A DNA stretch of 29,685 nucleotides from a virus, in the IMG/VR virus record IMGVR_UViG_3300030108_000156, positions 1-29,685 of that record. One strand, written 5' to 3'. Shown in pieces: positions 22,314-29,637 of this stretch. A model generated the notes under the pieces. That model saw only the letters and a list, made by a program, of their open reading frames with translations, was not told the DNA's origin and ran no database searches. Position numbers and translations under genes: made by a program. Within the stretch, counting starts at the first letter, position 1, and every line of letters starts with the position of its first letter.

Positions 22314-22588
22314 ACAATAGTAAAATAAAAACAGAAGATTGGATATTAAAACCATCTTTAAGTTCAACAGCATTATACTGTTATGATACTAAAACACATT
22401 ATACTGATTTTCACTATGTAGATAAAATAGTAACAGTAGTAGGTACTGAGTTACAACTCTTTAAAATGTTTGAAAAATTACTTAAAGAAGAAGCTCTACA
22501 ACTTAGAGGTAGTGTAGAGAAGAAAACAACAGAAGAATATCTAGAAATATATAAAAATAATAACTACGAACCAGTAATAATAAGATAA
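22304..22588 (+). CDS. Early protein, unknown
   Basis: A 94-residue acidic/basic mixed protein with predicted strand-rich N-terminal half and helical C-terminal half (LFKMFEKLLKEEALQLRGSV). No cysteine cluster, membrane segment or catalytic motif is visible. It overlaps the previous gene by ten bases and is followed one base later by the annealing-like gene, so it is a member of the early recombination/replication operon. Function unknown. Confidence 0.65.
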   Translation: MALDNSKIKTEDWILKPSLSSTALYCYDTKTHYTDFHYVDKIVTVVGTELQLFKMFEKLLKEEALQLRGSVEKKTTEEYLEIYKNNNYEPVIIR

Positions 22589-22589
22589 T

Positions 22590-22982
22590 ATGAAAACAGA
22601 AAAACTAAAAGAAAAATACGTAAAATACGAACTAACTAAAGATGATGTGTTTAAACATCAACATTATATAATTATAACAAGAAGTGGTATTGAAAAAATA
22701 CAAGCTATTGAAAAGATAACAATATGGTATGAAGTAGTAAAATGCGAACCTAATTTTGCAGGAGTAAAAGCAACAGCTAATAAAGATGGTTGTACTGTAG
22801 AAACATTTGGCTCTGCATTAAAAGGTAATAGTTTTAAAGATGGTAACACTAATACTTGGTATGTATTAGAGATGGCTGAGAAAAGAGCATTATCAAGAGC
22901 AGTTCTCAAGATGACAGGCTTCTATGAATTAGGAGTATTTGGAGAAGATGAAGCTGAAGATTTTAAAAAAAATAATAACTAA
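22590..22982 (+). CDS. Possible single-strand annealing protein (Erf/Rad52-like)
   Basis: A 130-residue protein. Two stretches recall annealing proteins of the Erf/Rad52-like type: a strand-turn pattern EVVKCEPNFAGVKATANKDG (about 48-67) and the helix NTWYVLEMAEKRALSRAVLK (about 90-109), whose A-E-K-R-A-x-x-R-A-V core is typical of such families. It would anneal complementary single strands during recombination and packaging-ready concatemer formation. The SSB-like gene follows after 14 bases, supporting the idea. The similarity is judged by eye and needs profile comparison. Confidence 0.5.
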   Translation: MKTEKLKEKYVKYELTKDDVFKHQHYIIITRSGIEKIQAIEKITIWYEVVKCEPNFAGVKATANKDGCTVETFGSALKGNSFKDGNTNTWYVLEMAEKRALSRAVLKMTGFYELGVFGEDEAEDFKKNNN

Positions 22983-22996
22983 ATAAATAAACAAAA

Positions 22997-23305
22997 ATGG
23001 AAATTACAGGAAAATTAATTAAGAAGTTTGACATAGAGTCAGGCATAAGTAAAACAGGTAAAGAATGGAGTAAACAGTCTATACTAATTGAACAAAATAC
23101 AGAATACAACAAAGAAATAGTAATAAGTGCTTTTGGAGATAAAATAGAAAAGTTAAAAAATTTACACGAAGGTGATAAATTAAAAGTTTTGTGTAATGTA
23201 TATTCAAGAGAATACAATGGAAGATACTTTCACAATATAGATGGGTATTGGTTTGCAAAAGAAGGAGAAGCTGTAGAAGAAGATAATAATGATATGCCTT
23301 TCTAA
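22997..23305 (+). CDS. SSB-like protein, DUF3127 family
   Basis: A 102-residue protein with an OB-fold pattern: MEITGKLIKKFDIESGISKT, EWSKQSILIEQNTEYNKEIV, then the Phe/Gly strand ISAFGDKIEKL and the C-terminal GDKLKVLCNVYSREYNGRYF. This matches DUF3127, a Bacteroidota SSB-like family often found in phages. The acidic tail (EEDNNDMPF) is like the C-terminal tip that SSBs use to recruit partners. It would coat single-stranded DNA during phage replication. It lies between the annealing-like gene and the DnaA-IV-like gene. Confidence 0.8.
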   Translation: MEITGKLIKKFDIESGISKTGKEWSKQSILIEQNTEYNKEIVISAFGDKIEKLKNLHEGDKLKVLCNVYSREYNGRYFHNIDGYWFAKEGEAVEEDNNDMPF

Positions 23306-23306
23306 T

Positions 23307-23834
23307 ATGACATCAAAAGATAACTTTAAAGAAATATGTGATCTTACTACAAAAGTACTAGGATTACCTAAAAATCATCTACTAGTAAAAAATAGAAAAG
23401 TAGAATATATGATGCCTAGAGCTGTTGCTTGTATGATAAGTAGATTAGAAAATTGTACAAAACATAGCACTATGTCTAAGGTATTAGGATTAAATAGAGC
23501 ATCAATATATTATTATGAAAAACAACACCATAAACGTTTTAAGTTTTGGGCAGCTTATAGAAAAGCATTTAATAAAGTGTATATAGAATATAAGAACTCA
23601 GAAAGTGATAAAAAGACTTTTTTACGTTCTGCATCTATATATAACCACTTGATTAACAAGGGTGTAGAAGAAAGTGATAGACCTGATTTATCTATACTAA
23701 TTAAGTCGGGTAATGTTTCTACTGAAATAAAAAGTTGTTACTTTGAATGTTCAGCACAATTAAAAAAGATTAAGTTTGCAATGAAAGAATATAAATATGA
23801 ACTTAAACTAATTGACCTTAATGAAGCAATCTAA
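23307..23834 (+). CDS. DnaA domain IV-like DNA-binding protein
   Basis: A 175-residue protein. The first 80 residues look like the C-terminal DNA-binding domain of DnaA: a helix with KVLGLPKNHLLVKNRKVEY, then MPRAVACMISRLENCTKHST and MSKVLGLNRASIYYYEKQHH, matching the order 'K-x-R-K ... P-R-x-x-A ... T-x-x-S-x-x-x-I-G/L-x-x-x-R-x-x-x-x-Y'. No AAA+ ATPase domain is present, so it is not a full DnaA. It may bind the phage origin or compete with host DnaA. ATG at 23307 was chosen over 23289, which overlaps the SSB-like gene. It overlaps the initiator gene by 14 bases. Confidence 0.65.
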   Translation: MTSKDNFKEICDLTTKVLGLPKNHLLVKNRKVEYMMPRAVACMISRLENCTKHSTMSKVLGLNRASIYYYEKQHHKRFKFWAAYRKAFNKVYIEYKNSESDKKTFLRSASIYNHLINKGVEESDRPDLSILIKSGNVSTEIKSCYFECSAQLKKIKFAMKEYKYELKLIDLNEAI

Positions 23835-24426
23835 ACCAAATTACTATGCTGTGATTCCTGCTGATGTTAGATATAGCAAGAAGTTAACACCTAATGCTAA
23901 ATTACTTTATGCAGAAATTACAGCACTATGTAATATGAATGGTAAATGTATAGCATCTACACAATATTTTGCTAATCTTTATGAAGTTACTAAGACATCA
24001 ATACAAAAATGGTTAAAGATTTTAGAAGATAATAAATTTATTAAAAGAGAAGTAACTTACAAAGAGGGTACTAAAGAAATATTAAGTAGGCACATAACTT
24101 TGGTTAAGTACCCTACACAAAATAAGTTAAGAGATAATACTAATATAAATATAAATAATAATAATACTACGTATAGTAATAAAGGGCGTTTTAAAAAACC
24201 TGATATATTAGATATTAAAAATTATTGTTTAGAAAGAAAAAATAATGTAGATGCTGAAGCTTTTTATGACTTCTATGAATCTAAAGACTGGAAGATAGGT
24301 AAAAATAAGATGAAAGATTGGAAAGCTGCAATAAGAACTTGGGAAAGAAGAGAAACAAAAAAACCAACTATGTCTAAGTTAGATGCACAAATAGATGCTT
24401 GGGTAAATGCAAAAAAATTATTATGA
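23821..24426 (+). CDS. Replication initiator-like protein with winged helix (HTH_36)
   Basis: A 201-residue protein. Residues about 8-95 form an HTH_36-type winged helix (VIPADVRYSKKLTPNAKLLY, then ASTQYFANLYEVTKTSIQKW and NKFIKREVTY), as in phage replisome-organiser and Rep proteins. An Asn-rich linker (about 105-120) leads to the C-terminal module WKIGKNKMKDWKAAIRTWER (about 158-177), typical of phage replication proteins that recruit host helicase or loader. ATG at 23821 fits better than the TTG at 23812. It is the likely initiator. The A/T-rich linker DNA (24132-24190) could contain the origin, as in lambda O. Confidence 0.75.
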   Translation: MKQSKPNYYAVIPADVRYSKKLTPNAKLLYAEITALCNMNGKCIASTQYFANLYEVTKTSIQKWLKILEDNKFIKREVTYKEGTKEILSRHITLVKYPTQNKLRDNTNININNNNTTYSNKGRFKKPDILDIKNYCLERKNNVDAEAFYDFYESKDWKIGKNKMKDWKAAIRTWERRETKKPTMSKLDAQIDAWVNAKKLL

Positions 24427-24548
24427 TCGAATTTTTAAGACACTTTACTGGATTATGTGGAGAACCACACCCTAGTTTATTAACATTAATACTAGGAACT
24501 CCTTTTCTAAGTTATGTAATATATAAAATAAAAAAAAGAAATAAATGA
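24423..24548 (+). CDS. Small membrane protein, conserved-looking
   Basis: A 41-residue protein with an N-terminal amphipathic stretch (MIEFLRHFTGLCGEPHPS), one transmembrane helix (about 19-36, LLTLILGTPFLSYVIYKI) and a basic end (KKRNK). ATG and TGA overlap the neighbouring genes by four bases each, so it is translated in the early operon. The GLCGEPHPS segment looks conserved rather than random, but I cannot name the family. It may be an early membrane-directed factor. Confidence 0.55.
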   Translation: MIEFLRHFTGLCGEPHPSLLTLILGTPFLSYVIYKIKKRNK

Positions 24549-24913
24549 AACCTTTAAAACAAGAAAACTTAAAAAAATTATCAGAAAAAGTATTAGACTT
24601 ATTATCAAAGACATCAGTAGAAATAGGTCATAAAACTGATGCTCAAACTTTAGCAACACTATCTAAAATATTTGCTACAGACTTAATTACTGAAAATAGA
24701 TTTAACAGATTGACTTTCAACCAGATAGAAGATGCTTTTAGAATTGGAGTCAGATTTGGAAAAGATGAACCTTTCTTAAACATTAGAACTTTTTACAAAT
24801 GGGTGTATAGTCATAAGAAAACAATAGATGATGCTTACTATAAAGTACACACACTTAACAAACCTAAAAAAGAAGTACCTTATTATCAAGAACCTTTAAA
24901 ACTATTAATATGA
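24545..24913 (+). CDS. Helical early protein, possibly replication-associated
   Basis: A 122-residue helical protein with LTFNQIEDAFRIGVRFGKDE (about 58-77) and PFLNIRTFYKWVYSHKKTID. Similar 'A-F-x-x-G-V-x-x-G ... N-x-R-T-F-x-x-W' patterns occur in small proteins next to phage replication initiators, sometimes with helicase-loader-like roles. The role here is inference from position between the initiator and NinG. It overlaps both neighbours by four bases (ATGA). Confidence 0.55.
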   Translation: MKPLKQENLKKLSEKVLDLLSKTSVEIGHKTDAQTLATLSKIFATDLITENRFNRLTFNQIEDAFRIGVRFGKDEPFLNIRTFYKWVYSHKKTIDDAYYKVHTLNKPKKEVPYYQEPLKLLI

Positions 24914-25218
24914 AAATAAAAGAAAAAGTAAGATTCTGGTTAGAAAAACACGAATATTTAAGAGATGATGACAATCGCTTATGTGCTAACATTTGGAATG
25001 ATGAAATTAAAGAATATGTAGACATAAATAAAGCTGGTGCAAGGACATTTTTAAGATTATACTCTTTTGGTAAGATAACACCTGCCCCTAGTATAAAAAG
25101 AGCAAGAGCAAAATTACAAGAAGAAGAACCTAAGTATAGAGGTCAAAAATATTATCAAAGAAAAGGTATATATCAAGATCAATGGAGAAATAAATTAGGT
25201 TATGAAAAGCGTAAGTAA
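24910..25218 (+). CDS. Early phage protein, unknown family
   Basis: A 102-residue basic protein. A segment with KVRFWLEKHEYLRDDDNRLC (about 6-25) and SIKRARAKLQEEEPKYRGQK (about 60-79) is the type often seen in phage accessory proteins of replication regions, without known function. No metal site or membrane segment is visible. It overlaps the NinG-like gene by 17 bases and the upstream gene by four, placing it within the recombination group. Confidence 0.65.
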   Translation: MKIKEKVRFWLEKHEYLRDDDNRLCANIWNDEIKEYVDINKAGARTFLRLYSFGKITPAPSIKRARAKLQEEEPKYRGQKYYQRKGIYQDQWRNKLGYEKRK

Positions 25219-25609
25219 ATTAAAAAAAGAATTAGATAAATGGTTTAGTCTTTATATAAGATTAAGAGAAGCTACTGAAGAGGGTATGGTACAATGTTTT
25301 ACTTGCGGAAAGGTTGCACATTATAAAGATGGTATGCAATGTGGTCACTTCCAAAGTCGAAAACACCAGGCTACTAGATGGAATGAGCAGAACTGCCAAG
25401 TACAATGTGTAGGTTGTAATATGTTTAAGCAAGGCGAACAATGGAAGTTCGGACTTAACCTAGATGCAAAGTATGGTAGTAGTACATCTTTTGATTTGCA
25501 CGTATTATCTAAACAGACCTTAAAAATTACTTTAGGAGAATATGAAGAGGACATAAGATATTATAAAGCACTTGTTAATAACTTAAAAAAAGAAAAAAAT
25601 TTAAAATAG
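25202..25609 (+). CDS. NinG-like (Rap-type) recombination nuclease
   Basis: A 135-residue protein matching lambda NinG/Rap: the start KSVSKLKKELDKWFSLYIRL, then a Cys/His zinc region with CFTCGK (C32, C35), MQCGHFQSRKH (C47, H49, H55) and NCQVQCVGCN (C65, C69, C72). NinG proteins are structure-specific endonucleases acting on branched recombination intermediates. With the NinB-like gene (505 and 27745), the annealing-like gene and the SSB-like gene it forms a recombination set. It ends in an Asn/Lys-rich tail. Confidence 0.85.
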   Translation: MKSVSKLKKELDKWFSLYIRLREATEEGMVQCFTCGKVAHYKDGMQCGHFQSRKHQATRWNEQNCQVQCVGCNMFKQGEQWKFGLNLDAKYGSSTSFDLHVLSKQTLKITLGEYEEDIRYYKALVNNLKKEKNLK

Positions 25610-25618
25610 TTTTTTTTA

Positions 25619-25626
25619 TATATTTG
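25619..25626 (+). promoter_or_regulatory. Weak -7-like box TATATTTG before the 25631 gene
   Basis: After a run of eight T, TATATTTG fits the host -7 consensus and ends four bases before the ATG at 25631. No -33 element is visible and the distance would give an almost leaderless mRNA. It could supply extra transcription of the small gene and of the sigma-like gene behind it. Confidence 0.3.
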
Positions 25627-25630
25627 GTAA

Positions 25631-25987
25631 ATGAGAAAACCAATATATTGCAACAAGCAACACGAAGTAATCGTAGAAGCTTATTTATATATGGTTCAAG
25701 ATTTTGTAAAAGATATAAGTACAAAAACAAAGTATAATAGTTTTTCTGAAGTTTTAGATATACTAATAGAATACCATAACAATTATGGTAAAGGAGTAAG
25801 AGAAAATAACTATTGGGATTGGTTGATGATTTTGCCTATAAATTTATCTATAATGACAAATGGATATTTTGCTGGTATAGAAACAAAAAGAAACACAAAA
25901 AAAATACACTCGTATAGAGTTTTATTAAATGAAATGGTACACGATGTCGTAAATAAAATAGAAAAATTAGAACCTTTAAATGAATAA
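25631..25987 (+). CDS. Helical early protein upstream of sigma-like factor, unknown
   Basis: A 118-residue, mostly helical protein (MRKPIYCNKQHEVIVEAYLY at the start) with an aromatic stretch NNYWDWLMILPINLSIMTNG (about 59-78) and ending in NKIEKLEPLNE. No known domain. It overlaps the start of the sigma-like gene by eight bases, so the two are co-translated. It might modulate that protein, for example as an anti-sigma or co-activator, but this is speculation from position only. Confidence 0.6.
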   Translation: MRKPIYCNKQHEVIVEAYLYMVQDFVKDISTKTKYNSFSEVLDILIEYHNNYGKGVRENNYWDWLMILPINLSIMTNGYFAGIETKRNTKKIHSYRVLLNEMVHDVVNKIEKLEPLNE

Positions 25988-26534
25988 AATCTATATAGAA
26001 ATATCAAAGTTAGGTGATAAATTTAGAGATATGTGTTATAGTATCACAAAAGATAAAGAAAAAATAGATGATGCTGTACAAGAATTAATGTTATATCTTC
26101 TTCAAATAAACCCTGAAATTATTAAAAAGATTTATGATGCAGATGGCATAGATGGTATTACAAGATATGGTGCGGTAGTTTTACGTAGGGCTTTAACAAG
26201 CACAAGAAGTCCTTTTTATTATAAATACAGAAAATATTATAAAAATCTTGTAGGTATAAACTATCAGACAACCTCAACACAATTTCATAAATGGGTATAT
26301 AATATGCCTAATGAAGTAGATCATATACAAAAAGAAAAACAAGATAAGTTAGAAAAGATAGATGTAGTCTTAGACAATTTAGATAGTTGGTATGATAGAG
26401 AATTATTTAAGTTATATTACTATGAAGGTAATACACTTGACTCTTTAGCAGCTAAGACTAAGATAAGTAGAAATAGTTTATTTACTACAATAGACAAAGT
26501 AAGAACAATAATAAAGGAAGAATTAAGTGAATAA
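25980..26534 (+). CDS. Phage sigma-70-family-like factor
   Basis: A 184-residue protein with sigma-like regions. Residues about 12-45 (FRDMCYSITKDKEKIDDAVQ, then ELMLYLLQ) look like sigma region 2.1-2.2. RRALTSTRSPFYYKYRKYYK (about 69-88) fits the following part, and 'S-x-x-S-P-F-Y-x-K-Y-R' is a pattern I know from Bacteroidota phage sigma factors. Residues about 136-180 (WYDRELFKLYYYEGNTLDSL, then AAKTKISRNSLFTTIDKVRT) form a region 4 helix-turn-helix. The linker is short, as in ECF-type factors. It could direct host RNA polymerase to the 12-mer late promoters. Its place late in the early operon fits such a role. Confidence 0.72.
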   Translation: MNKIYIEISKLGDKFRDMCYSITKDKEKIDDAVQELMLYLLQINPEIIKKIYDADGIDGITRYGAVVLRRALTSTRSPFYYKYRKYYKNLVGINYQTTSTQFHKWVYNMPNEVDHIQKEKQDKLEKIDVVLDNLDSWYDRELFKLYYYEGNTLDSLAAKTKISRNSLFTTIDKVRTIIKEELSE

Positions 26535-26931
26535 GTTTTTTACATCACAACAAGTATATGAAGATAGACTTGCTATATGTAGGACTTGTAATTATTATTT
26601 TAAACCTACAGGAAGTTGTAAGGTGTGTAAATGTTTTATGCGTATCAAGTGCAGGTTAGCTCCAATGGAGTGTCCAAAGAAGTTTTGGACTAAAACTACT
26701 GTAATAGAAATACCTGAAGATTTACCACAAGAGCTAATAGATGAAATACTTGATATTTGGCAATATTTAAAAACAGGAGTAGCACAAGGACAAGAAGCAA
26801 AGATTAAAATGATGGAACTATATAACACAATAACAAATTCTAACTACAACCCTACAACAAGTTGTGGTTCTTGTTTGTCTACAGCGTATGATTCTATAAA
26901 AAAATTATATATTAAATACAGTAAGATATGA
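26527..26931 (+). CDS. Cysteine-rich Zn-binding phage protein
   Basis: A 134-residue protein starting at GTG 26527, eight bases before the end of the sigma-like gene. The N-terminal domain has C18, C21, C31, C34, C36, C42 and C49 (RLAICRTCNYYFKPTGSCKV, then CKCFMRIKCRLAPMECPKKF), a widespread small phage zinc motif. The acidic middle (EIPEDLPQELIDEILDIWQY) is helical, and a second Cys pair (CGSC, 113-116) lies near the end. It probably binds zinc and perhaps nucleic acid. No precise function known. Confidence 0.7.
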   Translation: MNKFFTSQQVYEDRLAICRTCNYYFKPTGSCKVCKCFMRIKCRLAPMECPKKFWTKTTVIEIPEDLPQELIDEILDIWQYLKTGVAQGQEAKIKMMELYNTITNSNYNPTTSCGSCLSTAYDSIKKLYIKYSKI

Positions 26932-27053
26932 TATTCACAATAATGTTAGTATTTATAGCTTTTGCTATTGGTTGGTGGAAAGGTTTTGATGTAGGTTACA
27001 GAAAAGGAGAATTAGATGCAAATATAAAAAATTGGAATAATGGAAAAAAATAA
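26928..27053 (+). CDS. Small membrane protein with N-terminal TM helix
   Basis: A 41-residue protein: one hydrophobic helix at residues 2-16 (IFTIMLVFIAFAIGW), then a polar, basic tail containing GFDVGYRKGELDA. ATGA overlap couples it to the Zn-binding gene, and its end overlaps the DUF3310 gene by 14 bases. Short N-terminal TM plus a Gly/Tyr-rich helix is common among phage accessory membrane proteins. No function assignable. Confidence 0.55.
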   Translation: MIFTIMLVFIAFAIGWWKGFDVGYRKGELDANIKNWNNGKK

Positions 27054-27276
27054 AATACCTGAATATTACAAAGGAAAGAATGGCTATATGGCAAAAGATG
27101 TAGTAAGTAACTTTGATTTATCCTATAATATAGGCACAGCAGTTACATACTTATTAAGAAGTAAACGTAAACATAATGATGGTGGTGTAGAAGATATACG
27201 TAAAGCTATAAATCATTTACACTTTGAGTTAGAAAGATTAGAAGAAAAAACATTAACAGGAGGTTTAGCTAGATAA
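27040..27276 (+). CDS. DUF3310-family protein (complete copy)
   Basis: A 78-residue protein matching DUF3310, a small helical phage family often annotated as nucleotide kinase-like: FDLSYNIGTAVTYLLRSKRK (about 26-45) and GGVEDIRKAINHLHFELERL (about 50-69). The pattern 'N-x-G-x-A-V-x-Y-L-x-R ... D-x-x-K-A-x-x-x-L' is diagnostic. The biochemical role is uncertain. Its last 12 codons (with stop) are repeated at bases 1-36. Confidence 0.8.
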   Translation: MEKNKIPEYYKGKNGYMAKDVVSNFDLSYNIGTAVTYLLRSKRKHNDGGVEDIRKAINHLHFELERLEEKTLTGGLAR

Positions 27277-27279
27277 GAT

Positions 27280-27540
27280 ATGATAAGATTTATATGTAAG
27301 TGTTGTGAAGAAACAAAAGACTTGCAAAAGGCAACACTTAAAGTTATTGATGGCAAAGTAAGAACTGTAGAGGCTGTATGTAGTTGTGGTAAATATATGC
27401 AAGAAATAGAAAAAGACTTTAATGGCTTTCCAAGTCTCATTAGAACAGAACCTACACTTAGTAAAAATAGAGATAATATGTGGAAAAGTGCTAAAGAAAA
27501 ACTATGTGGAGAAAGAGGTATTAACGAATCATTTGATTAA
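27280..27540 (+). CDS. Small cysteine-motif protein, unknown function (copy 2)
   Basis: Second copy of the gene at 40-300, 86 residues, with two amino acid changes (Leu to Ile near residue 43, Lys to Asn near residue 63) and about a dozen base changes. The CKCC and CSC motifs are kept. Substitutions are mostly synonymous, which argues that both copies come from functional, selected genomes. It follows the complete DUF3310 gene and so shows the natural upstream context of copy 1. Confidence 0.8.
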   Translation: MIRFICKCCEETKDLQKATLKVIDGKVRTVEAVCSCGKYMQEIEKDFNGFPSLIRTEPTLSKNRDNMWKSAKEKLCGERGINESFD

Positions 27541-27541
27541 T

Positions 27542-27748
27542 ATGAGAAAAAATAAAAGAACACAAAAAGAATTAGAAGAATTAAGAAAAGAGGTAATACA
27601 ATATTACTTTAACAATCCACACGCAAATAGTTCTAAGTATATGCAAGAAAAATTTAAAACAACTGAAAAGATAATAAGAGATATACTTAGCGCTGAATTG
27701 CAAAGAAGATTAGATAATAGTGTTATGCGTAGATGTAGCAGATTATGA
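27542..27748 (+). CDS. Small basic helical protein, unknown function (copy 2)
   Basis: Counterpart of 302-508, 68 residues, differing at about six residues, most of them in the first 25 positions and around residue 40. Start and stop contexts are identical to copy 1, including the ATGA overlap with the next gene. The conserved C-terminus (LDNSVMRRCSRL) suggests this end matters. No function known. Confidence 0.75.
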   Translation: MRKNKRTQKELEELRKEVIQYYFNNPHANSSKYMQEKFKTTEKIIRDILSAELQRRLDNSVMRRCSRL

Positions 27749-28128
27749 AGTTTGTGATAAAATGCAATAAAGATAAACAAAGCCTGATAAACTATTTGAA
27801 AGAATTAGGTAATGATTATATAGTAGAAGTTAAGAAACAAAAAAACAATAGAAGTAATATGCAAAACAATTATTACTGGGCTTGTATAGTACAGCCATTA
27901 GCAAATGAGATAGGATATTTTCCGGATGAGATGCACGACATTTTAAAGGTAAAGTTTTCTAGTGAATGGCAAAGCATAGATATAAACGATAAGCAAGTAG
28001 GATTACAAGTAATTAATAGTACAGCAACAATGAACACTAAAGAGTTTGAAATATATGCAAATCAAATTAGAGTATGGGCTTTAACAGAACTAGGTATAAG
28101 ATTAATGCTACCAAATGAATTTAATTAA
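27745..28128 (+). CDS. NinB-like recombination protein (copy 2)
   Basis: Counterpart of 505-888, 127 residues with about 11 substitutions. The core RSNMQNNYYWACIVQPLA is unchanged, while changes cluster at residues about 72-110. The pattern is what is expected for orthologues from two strains. It is again followed by the TTCTATTATATA motif and terS. Confidence 0.75.
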   Translation: MKFVIKCNKDKQSLINYLKELGNDYIVEVKKQKNNRSNMQNNYYWACIVQPLANEIGYFPDEMHDILKVKFSSEWQSIDINDKQVGLQVINSTATMNTKEFEIYANQIRVWALTELGIRLMLPNEFN

Positions 28129-28129
28129 T

Positions 28130-28141
28130 TTCTATTATATA
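28130..28141 (+). promoter_or_regulatory. Putative late promoter motif TTCTATTATATA before terS (copy 2)
   Basis: The 12-mer is identical to the one at 890, although the genes on both sides carry several percent substitutions; the next base downstream (G in copy 1) is A here. Retention in the diverged copy supports function. Confidence 0.6.
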
Positions 28142-28173
28142 ATATAGAATTGAATAATCAATCTTTTTCAATT

Positions 28174-28443
28174 ATGGATAAACGAATAAATAATGGGGGC
28201 GCTAGAAAAGGTGCAGGGCGTAAGTCAAAAGCTGAAGAGCAAAAGCTTATAGAAAATTTAACGCCTATGAACGCAAAAGCTTTACAGTCTTTAGAGCAAG
28301 GATTAGAAAAGAAAGAACAATGGGCGGTTAAGTTATTTTTTGAATACTTTTATGGTAAACCACAACAAAGAGTAGATGTTACGTCTAACGAAGAGAGCAT
28401 TAATATGCCTTTGATAACATTTGTAGATACTGAAACTGAATAG
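28174..28443 (+). CDS. terS: Terminase small subunit (copy 2)
   Basis: Counterpart of 934-1206, 89 residues. The basic GARKGAGRKSK motif and EQWAVKLFFEYFYGKP are unchanged, but residues about 22-45 and the C-terminal 15 vary (for example NDMALKSLEKG becomes NAKALQSLEQG). A CAA-to-TAG change shortens it by one codon relative to copy 1. Higher divergence here than in terL might mean different packaging-site specificity or simply relaxed constraint. Confidence 0.85.
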   Translation: MDKRINNGGARKGAGRKSKAEEQKLIENLTPMNAKALQSLEQGLEKKEQWAVKLFFEYFYGKPQQRVDVTSNEESINMPLITFVDTETE

Positions 28444-29632
28444 TAAATATAACGCACTATTTTCATCAGATGCTAGATACTTTATCATAACAGGCGGTAG
28501 AGGGTCTGGTAAGTCTTTTGCTGTAACTGTATTTCTTACATTACTTACAATGACAAAAGGAATAAGAGTATTGTTTACTCGTTATACTATGACATCTGCA
28601 AGACTATCAATAATACCTGAGTTTTTAGAAAAGATAAATCTATTAGGTTATGATAATATCTTTAGTGTAAACAAAGCAGAAGTTGTTAACTTAGGTAATC
28701 AGTCAGATATACTATTTAGAGGTATTAAGACATCAGCAGGTAATCAGACTGCTAGTCTAAAGTCTTTACAAGGCATAAGTTGTTGGGTATTAGATGAAGC
28801 TGAAGAACTTATAGATGAAAATATATTTGATATTATTGATTTAAGTATTAGAGAAAAGAAAGTACAAAATAGAATCATATTAGTATTAAATCCTGTTACT
28901 AAAGAACATTGGATATATAGACGCTTTTTTGAAGAGAAAGGCGTTCAGGCTGGTTTTAATGGCGTTAGAGACAATGTATGCTATATACATAGTACATATC
29001 TCGACAACATAGAAAACCTCTCTACGAGTTTCCTAGAGCGTATTAAGGCTATAAAACTACGCAATACAAAAAAGTATCAACATTCTATAATGGGTGGTTG
29101 GTTAGACAAAGCAGAAGGTGTAGTATTTGAGAATTGGAGTATAGGAGAATTTAACCCTAATGGATTGCAGACATCTTGTGGTATGGACTTTGGTTTCTCA
29201 GTAGACCCTGATAGTCTTACTGAAATAGCAATAGATAAGAAACAAAAGAAGATGTATTTAAAAGAACATATTTATAAGAATGGTTTAAAGTCACACGACT
29301 TAGCACAACTTGTATTAGAAAAAGTAGGTAATAAGTTAATTATTGCAGATAGTGCAGAACCTAGACTAATAGCAGACTTAAAGCATTTAGGTGTAAATAT
29401 AAAAGCAGTAAAAAAAGGAACTATAGAAAGTGGTATAACTAGAATGCAGGATTATCAATTAATAGTATCACCTGACTCTACTAATATTGCTAAAGAATTA
29501 AACAATTATGTCTATGCAGACAAAGGTTCTAAGTTATACGTAGACAAGTATAATCACGCCATAGATGGAATCCGCTATAACGTAATTTACCACTTAGATA
29601 ATCCTAATTATGGTAGATACTATGTACAATAG
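28430..29632 (+). CDS. terL: Terminase large subunit, PBSX/Terminase_3 type (copy 2)
   Basis: Counterpart of 1190-2392, 400 residues from the same CTG codon. The in-frame upstream TAG (28424-28426), CTG and KLN start are conserved although about 20% of bases around them differ between copies; the first ATG (28550) again lies after the Walker A motif. Walker A (GGRGSGKS), DEAEE, MDFG, ADSAEP and HAIDG motifs are intact. The middle (about residues 205-325) is nearly identical to copy 1, while the first 75 residues and the end vary more. Confidence 0.93.
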   Translation: MKLNSKYNALFSSDARYFIITGGRGSGKSFAVTVFLTLLTMTKGIRVLFTRYTMTSARLSIIPEFLEKINLLGYDNIFSVNKAEVVNLGNQSDILFRGIKTSAGNQTASLKSLQGISCWVLDEAEELIDENIFDIIDLSIREKKVQNRIILVLNPVTKEHWIYRRFFEEKGVQAGFNGVRDNVCYIHSTYLDNIENLSTSFLERIKAIKLRNTKKYQHSIMGGWLDKAEGVVFENWSIGEFNPNGLQTSCGMDFGFSVDPDSLTEIAIDKKQKKMYLKEHIYKNGLKSHDLAQLVLEKVGNKLIIADSAEPRLIADLKHLGVNIKAVKKGTIESGITRMQDYQLIVSPDSTNIAKELNNYVYADKGSKLYVDKYNHAIDGIRYNVIYHLDNPNYGRYYVQ

Positions 29633-29637
29633 AAAAA

